Shown here piece by piece: positions 23,986 through 32,870 of a stretch of 64,000 nucleotides of DNA. The translations under genes were made by a program, and so were the position numbers. The stretch is from assembly GCA_018267285.1 (NCBI GenBank), contig JAFDYU010000014.1, positions 124,001 to 188,000 on the forward strand, written 5' to 3'. How positions within the stretch are numbered: the stretch's first letter is position 1; each line of letters starts with the position of its first letter. The notes under the pieces were generated by a model. It ran no database searches and was not told the DNA's origin. It saw only the letters and a program-made list of their open reading frames with translations. This DNA is from Bacteroidota bacterium. GTDB lineage: Bacteria > Bacteroidota > Bacteroidia > Cytophagales > Cyclobacteriaceae.

Positions 23986-25359
23986 CGATTTAATGTCATT
24001 AATAATTCGTTGCGCTAATTCATTGGCCTTTTTTTCAGTTTGAGATTCGGCATAAATGCGGATGATGGGCTCGGTATTGCTTTTGCGCAAGTGAATCCAT
24101 TCTTTTTCTTTTTCAAAATCAATCTTCACTCCGTCAATGGTGTTAATGTTTTCATTTTGATATTTTATTTTCATCTTCTCAAGAACCGCATCTACATCAA
24201 TTTCGGGAGTAAGTTCAATCTTGTTTTTCGAAATAAAATAATCCGGATACGTCTTTCGTAATTCAGACGCTTTCATTTTCTTTTTAGCAAGATGCGAGAG
24301 AAACAACGCAATGCCCATCAGCGCATCGCGCCCATAGTGCAATTCCGGAAAAATTACACCGCCATTTCCTTCGCCACCAATTATTGCCTTTGTGGCTTTC
24401 ATGGCATTCACCACATTCACTTCACCAACGGCAGCCGCAAGGTATTTTCCGTTTGATTTTTCGGTTACATCGCGCAGCGCACGGGTGGAAGACAAGTTGG
24501 AAACTGTATTTCCTTTCTGTTTACTCAGCACATAATCGGCTACGGCAACCAATGTATATTCTTCGCCAAAAGGTTTTCCGTCTTCCTGCACCAACGCCAG
24601 TCGGTCTACATCCGGATCCACAACAATGCCCAAGTCAAATTTTCCCTTCTTAACTTCTTTGCAAATTGCCTTTATGTTTTCAGGAAGCGGCTCCGGGTTG
24701 TGCGGAAATTTCCCGGTTGGTTCGCAATACATTTTTTTAATTGTCTTCACACCCAATTCTTTCAATAATAACGGCACAGCTATGCCTCCGGTTGAGTTCA
24801 CGGCATCTACCACAATTTTGAATTTTGCATTTTGTATGGATTTAACATCAACCCATTTACTTTTTTTGATCAGCTCAATGTGTTTCTTAATATAGTGGTC
24901 GGCTTTGGAGTAGCCCCCCAGTTTTTCTACCGGGGCAAAATTAAAATCTTCCCGCTGAGCCAACCTTAAAACCTCTGCGCCATCTTCGGCTGAAATAAAT
25001 TCACCTTTTTCATTCAACAGTTTAAGGGCATTCCATTGAATGGGGTTGTGGCTGGCCGTAAGAATAATTCCACCGCCTGCTTTTTCTATTGGCACGGCAA
25101 TCTCCACCGTTGGAGTTGTGGATAGCCCCAGATCGACTACATTTAAACCTAAACCCAACAGGGTGTTACTTACCAAATTGCTGACCATCTCGCCTGAAAT
25201 TCGGGCATCGCGGCCTATGATTATTTTTTTTGCACCTCGCATTTTAGCCCAAGTGCCAAAAGCAGAAGCGAATTTTACAACATCAACCGGGGTAAGGGCT
25301 TCACCCGGCTTTCCGCCTATGGTGCCGCGAATTCCGGAGATCGATTTTATCAAAGTCAT
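23968..25359 (-). CDS. glmM: Phosphoglucosamine mutase / phosphohexomutase
   Basis: 463 residues of the alpha-D-phosphohexomutase superfamily. GlmM interconverts glucosamine-6-phosphate and glucosamine-1-phosphate for UDP-GlcNAc synthesis. Seen are SISGIRGTIGG at the start, the phosphoserine loop TASHNP (Ser103), the magnesium loop DPDVDR, the sugar loop GGEGNGG and the phosphate loop RKSNTEPIIRIYAE. The GEGN form of the sugar loop is compatible with GlmM; a phosphomannomutase/phosphoglucomutase function cannot be excluded. It has its own -7 box 14 bases upstream. Confidence 0.88.
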   Translation of the reverse strand: MTLIKSISGIRGTIGGKPGEALTPVDVVKFASAFGTWAKMRGAKKIIIGRDARISGEMVSNLVSNTLLGLGLNVVDLGLSTTPTVEIAVPIEKAGGGIILTASHNPIQWNALKLLNEKGEFISAEDGAEVLRLAQREDFNFAPVEKLGGYSKADHYIKKHIELIKKSKWVDVKSIQNAKFKIVVDAVNSTGGIAVPLLLKELGVKTIKKMYCEPTGKFPHNPEPLPENIKAICKEVKKGKFDLGIVVDPDVDRLALVQEDGKPFGEEYTLVAVADYVLSKQKGNTVSNLSSTRALRDVTEKSNGKYLAAAVGEVNVVNAMKATKAIIGGEGNGGVIFPELHYGRDALMGIALFLSHLAKKKMKASELRKTYPDYFISKNKIELTPEIDVDAVLEKMKIKYQNENINTIDGVKIDFEKEKEWIHLRKSNTEPIIRIYAESQTEKKANELAQRIINDIKSLLVVD

Positions 25360-25373
25360 AATAAAAAATTTTG

Positions 25374-25381
25374 CAAAGATA
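25374..25381 (-). promoter_or_regulatory. -7 promoter box for glmM
   Basis: TATCTTTG on the minus strand fits the consensus and ends 14 bases before the ATG; the -33 element is not evident. Confidence 0.5.
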
Positions 25382-25459
25382 ATTTTTAAAGGCCTATTTA
25401 TGAAGTATGTCTATATCTGAATCAACAAAAACTTAGTCACATTTTGTAATTGTAATCTT

Positions 25460-25467
25460 TAAGTTTG
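25460..25467 (+). promoter_or_regulatory. -7 promoter box abutting the mazG start
   Basis: TAAGTTTG fits TAnnTTTG and ends only 3 bases before the mazG ATG, so the transcript would be leaderless or nearly so. The nearest TTTG upstream is at short (13-base) spacing. Confidence 0.4.
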
Positions 25468-25470
25468 CGT

Positions 25471-26283
25471 ATGAAAAAACCATACTCTACACCCGACCTC
25501 AACCGCGAGGCCAAACTCAAAGCCTTCGATCGTTTGCTCACCATCATGGACGAATTGCGCGAAAACTGCCCATGGGATAAAAAGCAAACTCTGGAAAGCC
25601 TTCGCCACCTGACCATCGAAGAAACCTACGAGCTTTCGGACGCCATTCTGGAAGGCAATCTGCAAGAAGTAAAAAAAGAATTGGGCGATTTAATGTTGCA
25701 CAATGTATTCTATTCGCGCATCGCATCGGAAGCAAAGCAATTTGATGTGGCCGATGTGCTCAACGCTATATGCGATAAATTAATTGAACGCCACCCACAT
25801 GTATATGGAGATGCGGTGGCCGATGACGAACAAACGGTAAAAAACAACTGGGAAAAAATTAAATTAAAAACAGGAAATAAATCGGTACTGGCAGGCGTGC
25901 CCAATTCTTTGCCTGCGCTGGTCAAAGCCATTCGCATACAAGATAAGGCACGTGGTGTGGGTTTCGATTGGGAGAAAAAAGAACAAGTTTGGAAAAAAGT
26001 GGAAGAAGAGATGCAGGAGTTTAAAAATGAATTTAATGTGGAAACCAACCAAGCTATTGACAAACAAAAAGCGTTGGCCGAATTTGGCGACTTGCTTTTT
26101 TCGCTGGTAAATTATTCTCGTTTTCTTGAGATCGATGCCGAAGAAGCGCTCGAACGAACCAACAAAAAATTTATTAAGCGATTTCAATACCTCGAAACTG
26201 AGTCTGCCAAAGACGGAAAAAAAATGGGTGAGATGACGTTGGCCGAAATGGATGAGTATTGGAATAGAGCAAAGTTGGTGTAA
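25471..26283 (+). CDS. mazG: Nucleoside triphosphate pyrophosphohydrolase MazG
   Basis: 270 residues with two MazG domains. The first has CPWDKKQTLESLRHLTIEETYEL, with paired glutamates binding magnesium (EETYEL, then KKELGDLMLH). A second region, VEEEMQEFKNEF then LAEFGDLLFSLVNYSRF, repeats the ExxE...ExxD pattern. MazG hydrolyses non-canonical or excess NTPs to NMP and pyrophosphate, cleansing the nucleotide pool. I take the ATG at 25471; a TTG six bases upstream is also in frame. Confidence 0.94.
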   Translation: MKKPYSTPDLNREAKLKAFDRLLTIMDELRENCPWDKKQTLESLRHLTIEETYELSDAILEGNLQEVKKELGDLMLHNVFYSRIASEAKQFDVADVLNAICDKLIERHPHVYGDAVADDEQTVKNNWEKIKLKTGNKSVLAGVPNSLPALVKAIRIQDKARGVGFDWEKKEQVWKKVEEEMQEFKNEFNVETNQAIDKQKALAEFGDLLFSLVNYSRFLEIDAEEALERTNKKFIKRFQYLETESAKDGKKMGEMTLAEMDEYWNRAKLV

Positions 26284-26295
26284 ACCTTAAGTTAT

Positions 26296-26514
26296 TTATT
26301 TCTTTAAAGTAGCTAACACCAAGTTGCACGAATCTAATTTTGATTGTAGTTTTTTTACTTTATCATGTTCCTTTAAAAACAATTCATGCTGCACCAATGC
26401 ATCCATGGCTAGTTCTTCGTTTCCCGACCAAGCTACTTTGAGAGCAAAAATCATCCATAATATTGCAAGCACAACCAAAACTTGAGCGATACGAATAATA
26501 ATGGATTTTCTCAT
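26296..26514 (-). CDS. Small single-pass membrane protein of unknown function
   Basis: 72 residues: a basic start, one hydrophobic helix (IAQVLVVLAILWMIFALKVAW) and a C-terminal helix rich in charged residues with leucine spacing (LKEHDKVKKLQSKLDSCNLVLATLKK), probably coiled coil. No known family. The ATG start is plausible and the gene lies between mazG and the AsmA-like gene without overlap. Expression is unproven. Confidence 0.55.
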   Translation of the reverse strand: MRKSIIIRIAQVLVVLAILWMIFALKVAWSGNEELAMDALVQHELFLKEHDKVKKLQSKLDSCNLVLATLKK

Positions 26515-26595
26515 ATAGCTTAATGTTTAAGAACTAGAGCTGTTTTATTGTAGTTCTTGCCATTTCGATAAGATAAATTAAAAATTATTTTTTTT

Positions 26596-29067
26596 TCAAT
26601 TATCCCAATCAAAATAGTCGTCCTTTTGTAGCTCTGCTTCTTTTTTCTTTTTGATTCCACGATTTTGAAACGCCTCTTTTAGTTCTTTCACTTCTTTTTT
26701 CAGATCGCTAACAATTTTCTTTTTGGTGGCTTCCTTGTCGAGCTTTACCTGATAGTTATCGGTCGTTCCGATTATCTTGAGAAAAATTTTTGTTTTCCCT
26801 TTTCCATCTTCTTCGATGGCTCCAAAAACTTCATCGGGGTCAACTTTCTTTTTGTTGTGCAGCGGTGCAATTACGCGGTAATCAATCTGCTGATCGAACG
26901 AATGTGTGCCGTTAACTGTTATGTGTGTGGCGTTGGTATGCACCTCCATTTGCGGAATGAAGATGGTTTTATTTTCAATATGGATATCGTTTTTTAAATC
27001 GGCAAAAAGCAAATGATTTAGTGCTTCGTCATCGAGGTAGCGATTGAGCTTTTGAAGTGGTTCGAAATTATTTAGCTCGCCATTTTTTATTAACGCACTG
27101 ATGTCGGCTGTTAACGTCTCCGGGAAAAGCTTCAGTTGTTCGTCCAGTTTCATCTCTAATGTTACATCGGCCGTAGCAAGGCCTTTCAGGTTTTTTGCTT
27201 CAATAAAATTTTGGTAGAAGTTTTCAAAAACATAAAAAATGCTGTCTATATAAATTCCGTCAACTTTAAATGACGAGGAAACATCTATTGCTTTTGGGTT
27301 CTTCGCATCAACAATACCCGAAGCGTTGAGCGTTCCGCCCATAGCTTCAAATGCCAGATGTTTTGATATGGCCACTTGGTTTTTTACCAACAGATTACCT
27401 TTTACCTGCCGTGGGTAAAACCGTTTATATTTCATTGATTTCACCTCACAATTAAAGTTCAGGTGCAGATCGGGTGAAATCGTAAATCCAAAATTTTTAG
27501 AACCACTCTCGCCCAAACTCAATGCCATCAACTGGTCGAGGTCGAGGAAATTAGATTTCAAATCGGCTTCAATGCCAATAGGTTGATTTTCGAAAAGCAC
27601 AAAAGTGATTACATTCTTTAAAAAACCATTTAACATAAAATCACTTTTATCCAATCGGCCTGAAACGTTGCTCATGGCGATGTCGTTTTTGTTAAACTGA
27701 AGTGTGCCGTTCCAGTTTTCAAAATTGGCATTTTGCTTTTCGAGTTTAAAAGACAGTTCTTTCAGATCAAGAGTGCCCGAGGCATGCACTTGTTGTGCCG
27801 TGTGCTTGTCTTTGAGCAACGACAGCCTCCCTTCAAACTTTATGTCGGCATTTATTTCACCGGTAAAATCTTTAATATCTTGAATCGGATAAAAATTTTG
27901 AATAGATGTTGCGTCTAAATTGCCGCGATACTGAAGCGATACAATCGGGTCATCGAAATTTTGTATGGATAAATCGGCTTCAAAAGGTTGGGCGTTCAGT
28001 TTCCCCGAAAAGTTTTTTAAAAACAATTCTGCCCTCGAAAAATCGGTGAGCGATGGGCTTGCAAACGACCCTTCCAGGTTTGCTTCTTCAATTTTTGATT
28101 TATATTTTGAATGAAAGAAGGAGGCATCTTTGCAGCCAAATCGCACCGAAAGAAACGGACTTTTGGCCGATGAAATCTCGCCTTTCAGATTAAGGGAAAA
28201 ATACACTTCGCCTTTGCTCTTGTATTCTTTTACTCTTTGAGTTAGATCTTCGGGCAACAGCGATAGCACCGTTTGCACAGTTGTATTTTTTCCTTTAATA
28301 AAAATATCTATGTCGTCTTTGGTTTTAAACGTATAATTTCCCGACAATTCAAATTCGGACGAGCCCAGGTTTAGGGTTGATTTTTCGATAACAATTTTTT
28401 TGGCATTGTCATCGTAATTAATCGTTGTGTTGACCTCAAAATTTTTTCTTTCCAGCAACCGCAAATCTCGAATACCGATGCGCTTCACAAGCAAGTCTCC
28501 CTGCGTTTCAATATTATACACCTCATTATTCACATTAATTGAGGCAACAAGTTCATCGCTTTCAAACTCATGATGTTCCAATAATTTCTTGTTTTGATAC
28601 GAAACTTTGGTGAAAGAAAGCTGCACATTGCGCAAATCGAAAGAGATATTTTCTGACGATCCCGATTGTTTTTTTACGATGTCGAAATTTCGTTGGCCTT
28701 GTTCATCAATTTTTAAATTGGTTTCGCTTTCTGTAATGCGCAAGCCGCGGATGGAATATTTTCCGTTCCAGGCATCGAACGTATTGAGGTAAAATGAAAT
28801 TTTTTTTGCCGTGAGTAACGGATAAATCCCCGGGTGGCTGTCTTCCACATACACATCGGTAAAAGAAATGGCCAGATTTGGAAAATCTTGCCAGGCCGAA
28901 ATATCAATCCGGCCAATCTGTACGGGAGTACCCAGACTCTTGTTTGCCTCGCGGATAAATTGTTGAATAATTTTGTCTTTAAACAAAATGGCCGAACCGG
29001 CAAAGGCAAGAACTAAAACCACCAACGACAGTACGGAGTAAAACAGTATTTTCTTGGCCAGCCTCAC
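26596..29067 (-). CDS. AsmA-like envelope protein
   Basis: About 823 residues. One N-terminal membrane anchor (ILFYSVLSLVVLVLAFAGSAI) is followed by the AsmA N-terminal region (VQIGRIDISAWQDFPNLAISFTD), then a very long beta-strand-rich periplasmic part and the AsmA C-terminal segment (MEVHTNATHITVNGTHSFDQ, DYRVIAPL). The tail is lysine/glutamate-rich. AsmA-like proteins are thought to help carry phospholipids between membranes. No ATG fits; I choose the GTG at 29067, because a promoter box (29086-29093) overlaps the other candidate, TTG at 29088. Confidence 0.88.
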   Translation of the reverse strand: MRLAKKILFYSVLSLVVLVLAFAGSAILFKDKIIQQFIREANKSLGTPVQIGRIDISAWQDFPNLAISFTDVYVEDSHPGIYPLLTAKKISFYLNTFDAWNGKYSIRGLRITESETNLKIDEQGQRNFDIVKKQSGSSENISFDLRNVQLSFTKVSYQNKKLLEHHEFESDELVASINVNNEVYNIETQGDLLVKRIGIRDLRLLERKNFEVNTTINYDDNAKKIVIEKSTLNLGSSEFELSGNYTFKTKDDIDIFIKGKNTTVQTVLSLLPEDLTQRVKEYKSKGEVYFSLNLKGEISSAKSPFLSVRFGCKDASFFHSKYKSKIEEANLEGSFASPSLTDFSRAELFLKNFSGKLNAQPFEADLSIQNFDDPIVSLQYRGNLDATSIQNFYPIQDIKDFTGEINADIKFEGRLSLLKDKHTAQQVHASGTLDLKELSFKLEKQNANFENWNGTLQFNKNDIAMSNVSGRLDKSDFMLNGFLKNVITFVLFENQPIGIEADLKSNFLDLDQLMALSLGESGSKNFGFTISPDLHLNFNCEVKSMKYKRFYPRQVKGNLLVKNQVAISKHLAFEAMGGTLNASGIVDAKNPKAIDVSSSFKVDGIYIDSIFYVFENFYQNFIEAKNLKGLATADVTLEMKLDEQLKLFPETLTADISALIKNGELNNFEPLQKLNRYLDDEALNHLLFADLKNDIHIENKTIFIPQMEVHTNATHITVNGTHSFDQQIDYRVIAPLHNKKKVDPDEVFGAIEEDGKGKTKIFLKIIGTTDNYQVKLDKEATKKKIVSDLKKEVKELKEAFQNRGIKKKKEAELQKDDYFDWDN

Positions 29068-29085
29068 GGTTGAAAAATGATGCTG

Positions 29086-29093
29086 CAAAAATA
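29086..29093 (-). promoter_or_regulatory. -7 promoter box for the AsmA-like gene
   Basis: TATTTTTG on the minus strand, 18 bases upstream of the GTG at 29067. Its overlap with the alternative TTG start is the main reason to prefer the GTG. Confidence 0.42.
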
Positions 29094-29139
29094 CTTAAAT
29101 ATGCTCGAAGATTTTGGAAACCGAGGCGATTGAGTTTTG

Positions 29140-30762
29140 TTAAGCTACTTCGAACTCCTCAGCTGAGGCATGCTTCATGTATTCATCGAAATCAAACGGC
29201 ACATCTCCTCCATCAAGCAGGCATCCTTCGGGAATTAGCGGATAAATTTCACCATAGGTTTTTACCATGTTCATAAACACCCGCCTGTACACGTGTGTAC
29301 GATCAATTTTGGTGGGATCACTTATTCCGGCAGCCGCTATCAATTCAACAAAACTTTCAACCGTATTTTTATGATAGTTAGCTACTCGCACTTTTTTATC
29401 GTCAATAACAAGGCCCTTCATCAACGCTGGGTTTTGTGTTGCAACCCCGGTGGGGCACGTATTTTTATTGCACTCCAACGCCTGGATACAACCCAGTGCC
29501 ATCATCATAGCACGTGCGCTGTTGCACGTGTCGGCACCGAGTGCCATGGCACGCACCATGTGGAAACCGGTTAATATTTTACCGGAGGCAATCAGCCTGA
29601 GTTTGTGCCGGATGCCAAAGCCAATGAGGGCATTGTCAACAAAATCGAGTGCATCGAGCAGCGGCATGCCTACAAAGTTGGTGAACTCGGGTGGTGCTGC
29701 GCCTGTGCCTCCTTCTCCTCCATCAACCGTAATAAAGTCCGGATAAATGTCGAGTTGTACCATCGCTTTGCAGATTGAGAGAAACTCGCTCTTACGGCCA
29801 ATGCAAAGTTTAAAGCCTATCGGTTTGCCCCCCGAAAGTGTACGAAGCTTTTCTATAAACTTGAGCAATTCAATCGGATTAGAAAACGCGCTGTGAAACG
29901 TGGGCGAGTAAACCGTTGTGCCCGGTTTTACCAACCGGATGGCCGCAATTTCAGGAGTGTTTTTTGCGGCCGGCAAAATACCACCGTGACCCGGTTTTGC
30001 GCCTTGAGATAATTTTATCTCAATCATCTTCACATTAGGCTTTGTAGCATTTTGTTGAAATGCGCTATCCGAAAAATTACCGTCTTCAGATCGGGCGCCA
30101 AAATAGCCGGTACCAATTTGCCAGATAATATCTCCACCGTTTTTTAAATGATATGGGCTTAGTCCGCCTTCACCGGTGTTGTGTGCAAACCCGCCAATCT
30201 TAGCGCCAGAGTTCAACGCCTCAACGGCATTTTTGCTTAACGAACCGAAGCTCATGGCCGATACGTTGAGCACACTCATGTCGTAGGGTTGAGTACATTT
30301 TTCTCCGCCAAAACGAATGCGCGGGTGGTGGTCCATTTTATGAAAATCCTTTGGCGAGATAGAGTGTGTAATCCATTCGTAGCCTTCGGCATACACATCG
30401 AGCTGGGTGCCGAACGGAACGGTATCGATTTGCTTTTTTGCACGTTGGTAAATTACGGAGCGTTCGTTGCGGTTGATCGGTGTGCCATCGGTATCACTCT
30501 CAACAAAGTACTGTTGAATTTTAGGGCGCATGTCTTCAAACACATAGCGAAGGCGGCCGAGGAGAGGAAAATTGCGCTTGATGGATTGCCTTGGCTGAAT
30601 CATATCTACAATGCCCATGTAAACAAGTGGCACGGAGATGATTAACAAGGTGGCAGGAATAACGATATCATCGTGGTCCCACCAAAGATACGTCCATGCG
30701 GCAAGACCCGGAACAATTATGATTGAGCAAACGATGAAGAGTTGGCGGTTATTCATAGACAA
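29140..30762 (-). CDS. FMN-binding glutamate synthase (GOGAT)-like protein
   Basis: 540 residues. One or two N-terminal membrane helices precede a complete glutamate-synthase FMN/synthase domain: GEGGLSPYHLKNGGDIIWQIGTG, KLSQGAKPGHGG, TVDGGEGGTGAAP, and the 3Fe-4S cysteine set C-x5-C-x4-C in GCIQALECNKNTCPTG. The glutaminase and small-subunit parts of GltBD are absent. Stand-alone membrane-anchored GOGAT-domain proteins occur widely, with unproven function; glutamate synthesis from ammonia or another donor has been suggested. The gene is monocistronic. Confidence 0.92.
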   Translation of the reverse strand: MSMNNRQLFIVCSIIIVPGLAAWTYLWWDHDDIVIPATLLIISVPLVYMGIVDMIQPRQSIKRNFPLLGRLRYVFEDMRPKIQQYFVESDTDGTPINRNERSVIYQRAKKQIDTVPFGTQLDVYAEGYEWITHSISPKDFHKMDHHPRIRFGGEKCTQPYDMSVLNVSAMSFGSLSKNAVEALNSGAKIGGFAHNTGEGGLSPYHLKNGGDIIWQIGTGYFGARSEDGNFSDSAFQQNATKPNVKMIEIKLSQGAKPGHGGILPAAKNTPEIAAIRLVKPGTTVYSPTFHSAFSNPIELLKFIEKLRTLSGGKPIGFKLCIGRKSEFLSICKAMVQLDIYPDFITVDGGEGGTGAAPPEFTNFVGMPLLDALDFVDNALIGFGIRHKLRLIASGKILTGFHMVRAMALGADTCNSARAMMMALGCIQALECNKNTCPTGVATQNPALMKGLVIDDKKVRVANYHKNTVESFVELIAAAGISDPTKIDRTHVYRRVFMNMVKTYGEIYPLIPEGCLLDGGDVPFDFDEYMKHASAEEFEVA

Positions 30763-30900
30763 GATTTAATTAATTACTGAAAGTTAAAATTAATTAATCA
30801 TTTCGTCAATCGGATGATCGGCCGATTATTCGGATTTTTAAAAGAATTTAATTCTTGGTGCGCAAATTTTAATCTGGCTCAAATACAGAAATATATCAAA

Positions 30901-32190
30901 CTATGACGCAGCTATCTTATTCACGGCATCAATAAACCGATCGAGATCTTTTGTGGTGGTGTAAATGTGGGGTGTTACCCTTACTGCTTTTACGTTTTCC
31001 CATTTAATGGACACGGTATGAATTTGATATTCGCTGAAAAGTTTGGAGGCAATGTCGCCTACGTCCATGCCCTCGATACTGAACGTACCCAACGCGCAGG
31101 AGTATTCGGGTTTAAGCGAAATATGAAATTTAACACGTGGATTTTTGGCAATAGCCGTGCACCAATATGTTTTTAGGAAATGGAGGCGTTCTTGTTTTCG
31201 TTTCCCCCCTATGGCGTTGTGAAAATCTATGGCCTGGCCAATGGCCTGCTCGGGTGCGAACGACCGTGTGCCGAGTGCTTCAAATTTTTTGATGTCACCG
31301 CTTTGAGGTTTGTCGATGGGAAAGAGGGGCCATGTTTTTTCGATTTTGTCTTTTTTAATATACATCATGCCCGTGCCAAACGGGGCACACAACCATTTGT
31401 GCAGGCTGGTTCCAAAATAATCGCAGTTCAAATCCGAAATTTTGAAATCGACATGAGCAAACGAATGAGCCGCATCAACAATAGAAATAATTCCACGTTT
31501 GCGAGCTTCGGCACAAAGTTTTGCGGCCGGAAGAATCTGCCCGGTCCAGGTTAACAGATGTGTAATGTGCCAAATTTTTGTTTTAGGTGTGGTGGCATCG
31601 ATGTAAGCTTTGAGTACCACCTCATCGTTATCGATGGGCAAATTCAAGTTTATCCAATTGATCTTTACACCTTCGCGCATCTCGCGTTGTTTCCAGGCGT
31701 GGATCATGTTGGGGTAATCCTGTTTGGTCATCACAATCTCATCGCCCCGCTGCATGTCAATGCCCCAGGTAAATGTTCCGAGTGCTTCGGTTGTATTTCG
31801 GTTGATGGCTATCTCTTCATTTGAAACCCCGGCCAGGTCGGCCAGTTTTCTGCGCAAGGGCTCTCGGCCTTTGTCGAGCACCTGCCACATGTAGTACGTG
31901 GGCGCTTCGTTGCTCAAATGGTAATATCGGTCAACTGCATCTTGCACTACCTTAGGTTGCGGGCTGCAGCCCCCGTTGTTCAAGTTTAAAATATTGGGCG
32001 TTACGGTATAGGCTTGAGCCATGCGTGCCCAGAGGTCATCATCATTGGCGGCATCGAGCGGGGAGAGTCTGTTCAGTTCAAGCAACGCATCCGAAACATC
32101 TTCGGTCTTAGCTTGGGCAAGGAATGGAGTGAGCGACATGGCTCCCGCTATGCCGAATGATTTTTGAAAGAACGATCTGCGTGACGTCAT
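30901..32190 (-). CDS. Exported class V aminotransferase, isopenicillin-N epimerase-like
   Basis: 429 residues. The N terminus has a twin-arginine export signal (TSRRSFFQKSFGIAGAMSL, cleavage near AQA), so the PLP enzyme should be folded in the cytoplasm and exported. The catalytic domain shows NLNNGGCSPQPKVVQDA, NRNTTEALGTFTWG, the PLP aspartate in SIVDAAHSFAHVDF and the PLP lysine in GTSLHKWLCAPFGTG. This subgroup is often annotated as isopenicillin-N epimerase or cysteine desulfurase-like, but it lacks a persulfide-loop cysteine in the usual place. The real substrate is unknown. Confidence 0.88.
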   Translation of the reverse strand: MTSRRSFFQKSFGIAGAMSLTPFLAQAKTEDVSDALLELNRLSPLDAANDDDLWARMAQAYTVTPNILNLNNGGCSPQPKVVQDAVDRYYHLSNEAPTYYMWQVLDKGREPLRRKLADLAGVSNEEIAINRNTTEALGTFTWGIDMQRGDEIVMTKQDYPNMIHAWKQREMREGVKINWINLNLPIDNDEVVLKAYIDATTPKTKIWHITHLLTWTGQILPAAKLCAEARKRGIISIVDAAHSFAHVDFKISDLNCDYFGTSLHKWLCAPFGTGMMYIKKDKIEKTWPLFPIDKPQSGDIKKFEALGTRSFAPEQAIGQAIDFHNAIGGKRKQERLHFLKTYWCTAIAKNPRVKFHISLKPEYSCALGTFSIEGMDVGDIASKLFSEYQIHTVSIKWENVKAVRVTPHIYTTTKDLDRFIDAVNKIAAS

Positions 32191-32201
32191 ATTTTTTGAA
32201 T

Positions 32202-32813
32202 TTACAGGTTTGAATCTCTTTCCAGAAACTGTTGATAATCTTTTGGTGTATCAAGATCGATTAATCCATCCGGAAAATCAATTGATTTTACAAGAGTGGA
32301 GTTTTGCTCTATTATTTTTTTTGCTCCGGCCTGATCAGCTATCCTCATTAACTTTGTAAACATGGACCGATCAAATAACGCAGGCACACCGTCCGATCCC
32401 GCATAGCGGGAAGCCACAATCTGGTTTCGTGAATTTGTATATTCGTAGATCAATTTTTTTACATGAAATGCTCTGAGCAACGGCTGGTCGCACACGGAGA
32501 AAATAACTGCGTTTAGTTCGGGCGATTTCATGGCTTCCGCCAACCCGCATTTGATTGAGCTGCCTATTCCCTTGTTCCATTCCGGGTTAAAAACTACTTC
32601 CAAGCGAACAGCCTCAAGCTCCTTTTGAATCGCCTGGTTATCCGAACCCAAAACTATAAACGTTCGATCGACCCCAGATTTGATTACTTCTTCAACTGTT
32701 TTTTTGACCAGCGACTTCTCATTAATCTTTAACAGTTGCTTGGACTGACCCATGCGTGAGGAAGAGCCGGCTGCGAGAATCACAGCAGTAATAAAAGGTT
32801 TGGGTTGTGCCAC
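32202..32813 (-). CDS. MobA/MocA-like nucleotidyltransferase
   Basis: 203 residues with the nucleotidyltransferase signature AVILAAGSSSRMGQSKQLL at the N terminus and a metal-binding CDQPLL loop, as in the CTP/GTP:molybdopterin transferase (MocA/MobA) and CoxI-accessory families. No molybdenum enzyme or cofactor genes are in the window, so the molybdopterin role is not supported by context. The start is GTG. It lies 11 bases upstream of the aminotransferase gene in the same direction and is probably co-transcribed. Confidence 0.85.
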   Translation of the reverse strand: MAQPKPFITAVILAAGSSSRMGQSKQLLKINEKSLVKKTVEEVIKSGVDRTFIVLGSDNQAIQKELEAVRLEVVFNPEWNKGIGSSIKCGLAEAMKSPELNAVIFSVCDQPLLRAFHVKKLIYEYTNSRNQIVASRYAGSDGVPALFDRSMFTKLMRIADQAGAKKIIEQNSTLVKSIDFPDGLIDLDTPKDYQQFLERDSNL

Positions 32814-32844
32814 TACGCAATCTAATTAATCCAAAAAACAATTA

Positions 32845-32852
32845 TACTTTTG
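32845..32852 (+). promoter_or_regulatory. -7 promoter box for the HAD phosphatase gene
   Basis: TACTTTTG fits TAnnTTTG and ends 18 bases before the ATG at 32871, in the divergent region with the nucleotidyltransferase gene. No -33 match. Confidence 0.5.
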
Positions 32853-32870
32853 CGCTTCAAAAAAAAATCA

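Noticed and set aside
32202..32813. Molybdenum cofactor gene cluster suggested by the MobA/MocA-like gene
   Set aside because: No moa, moe or molybdoenzyme genes are nearby; the family also includes unrelated nucleotidyltransferases.
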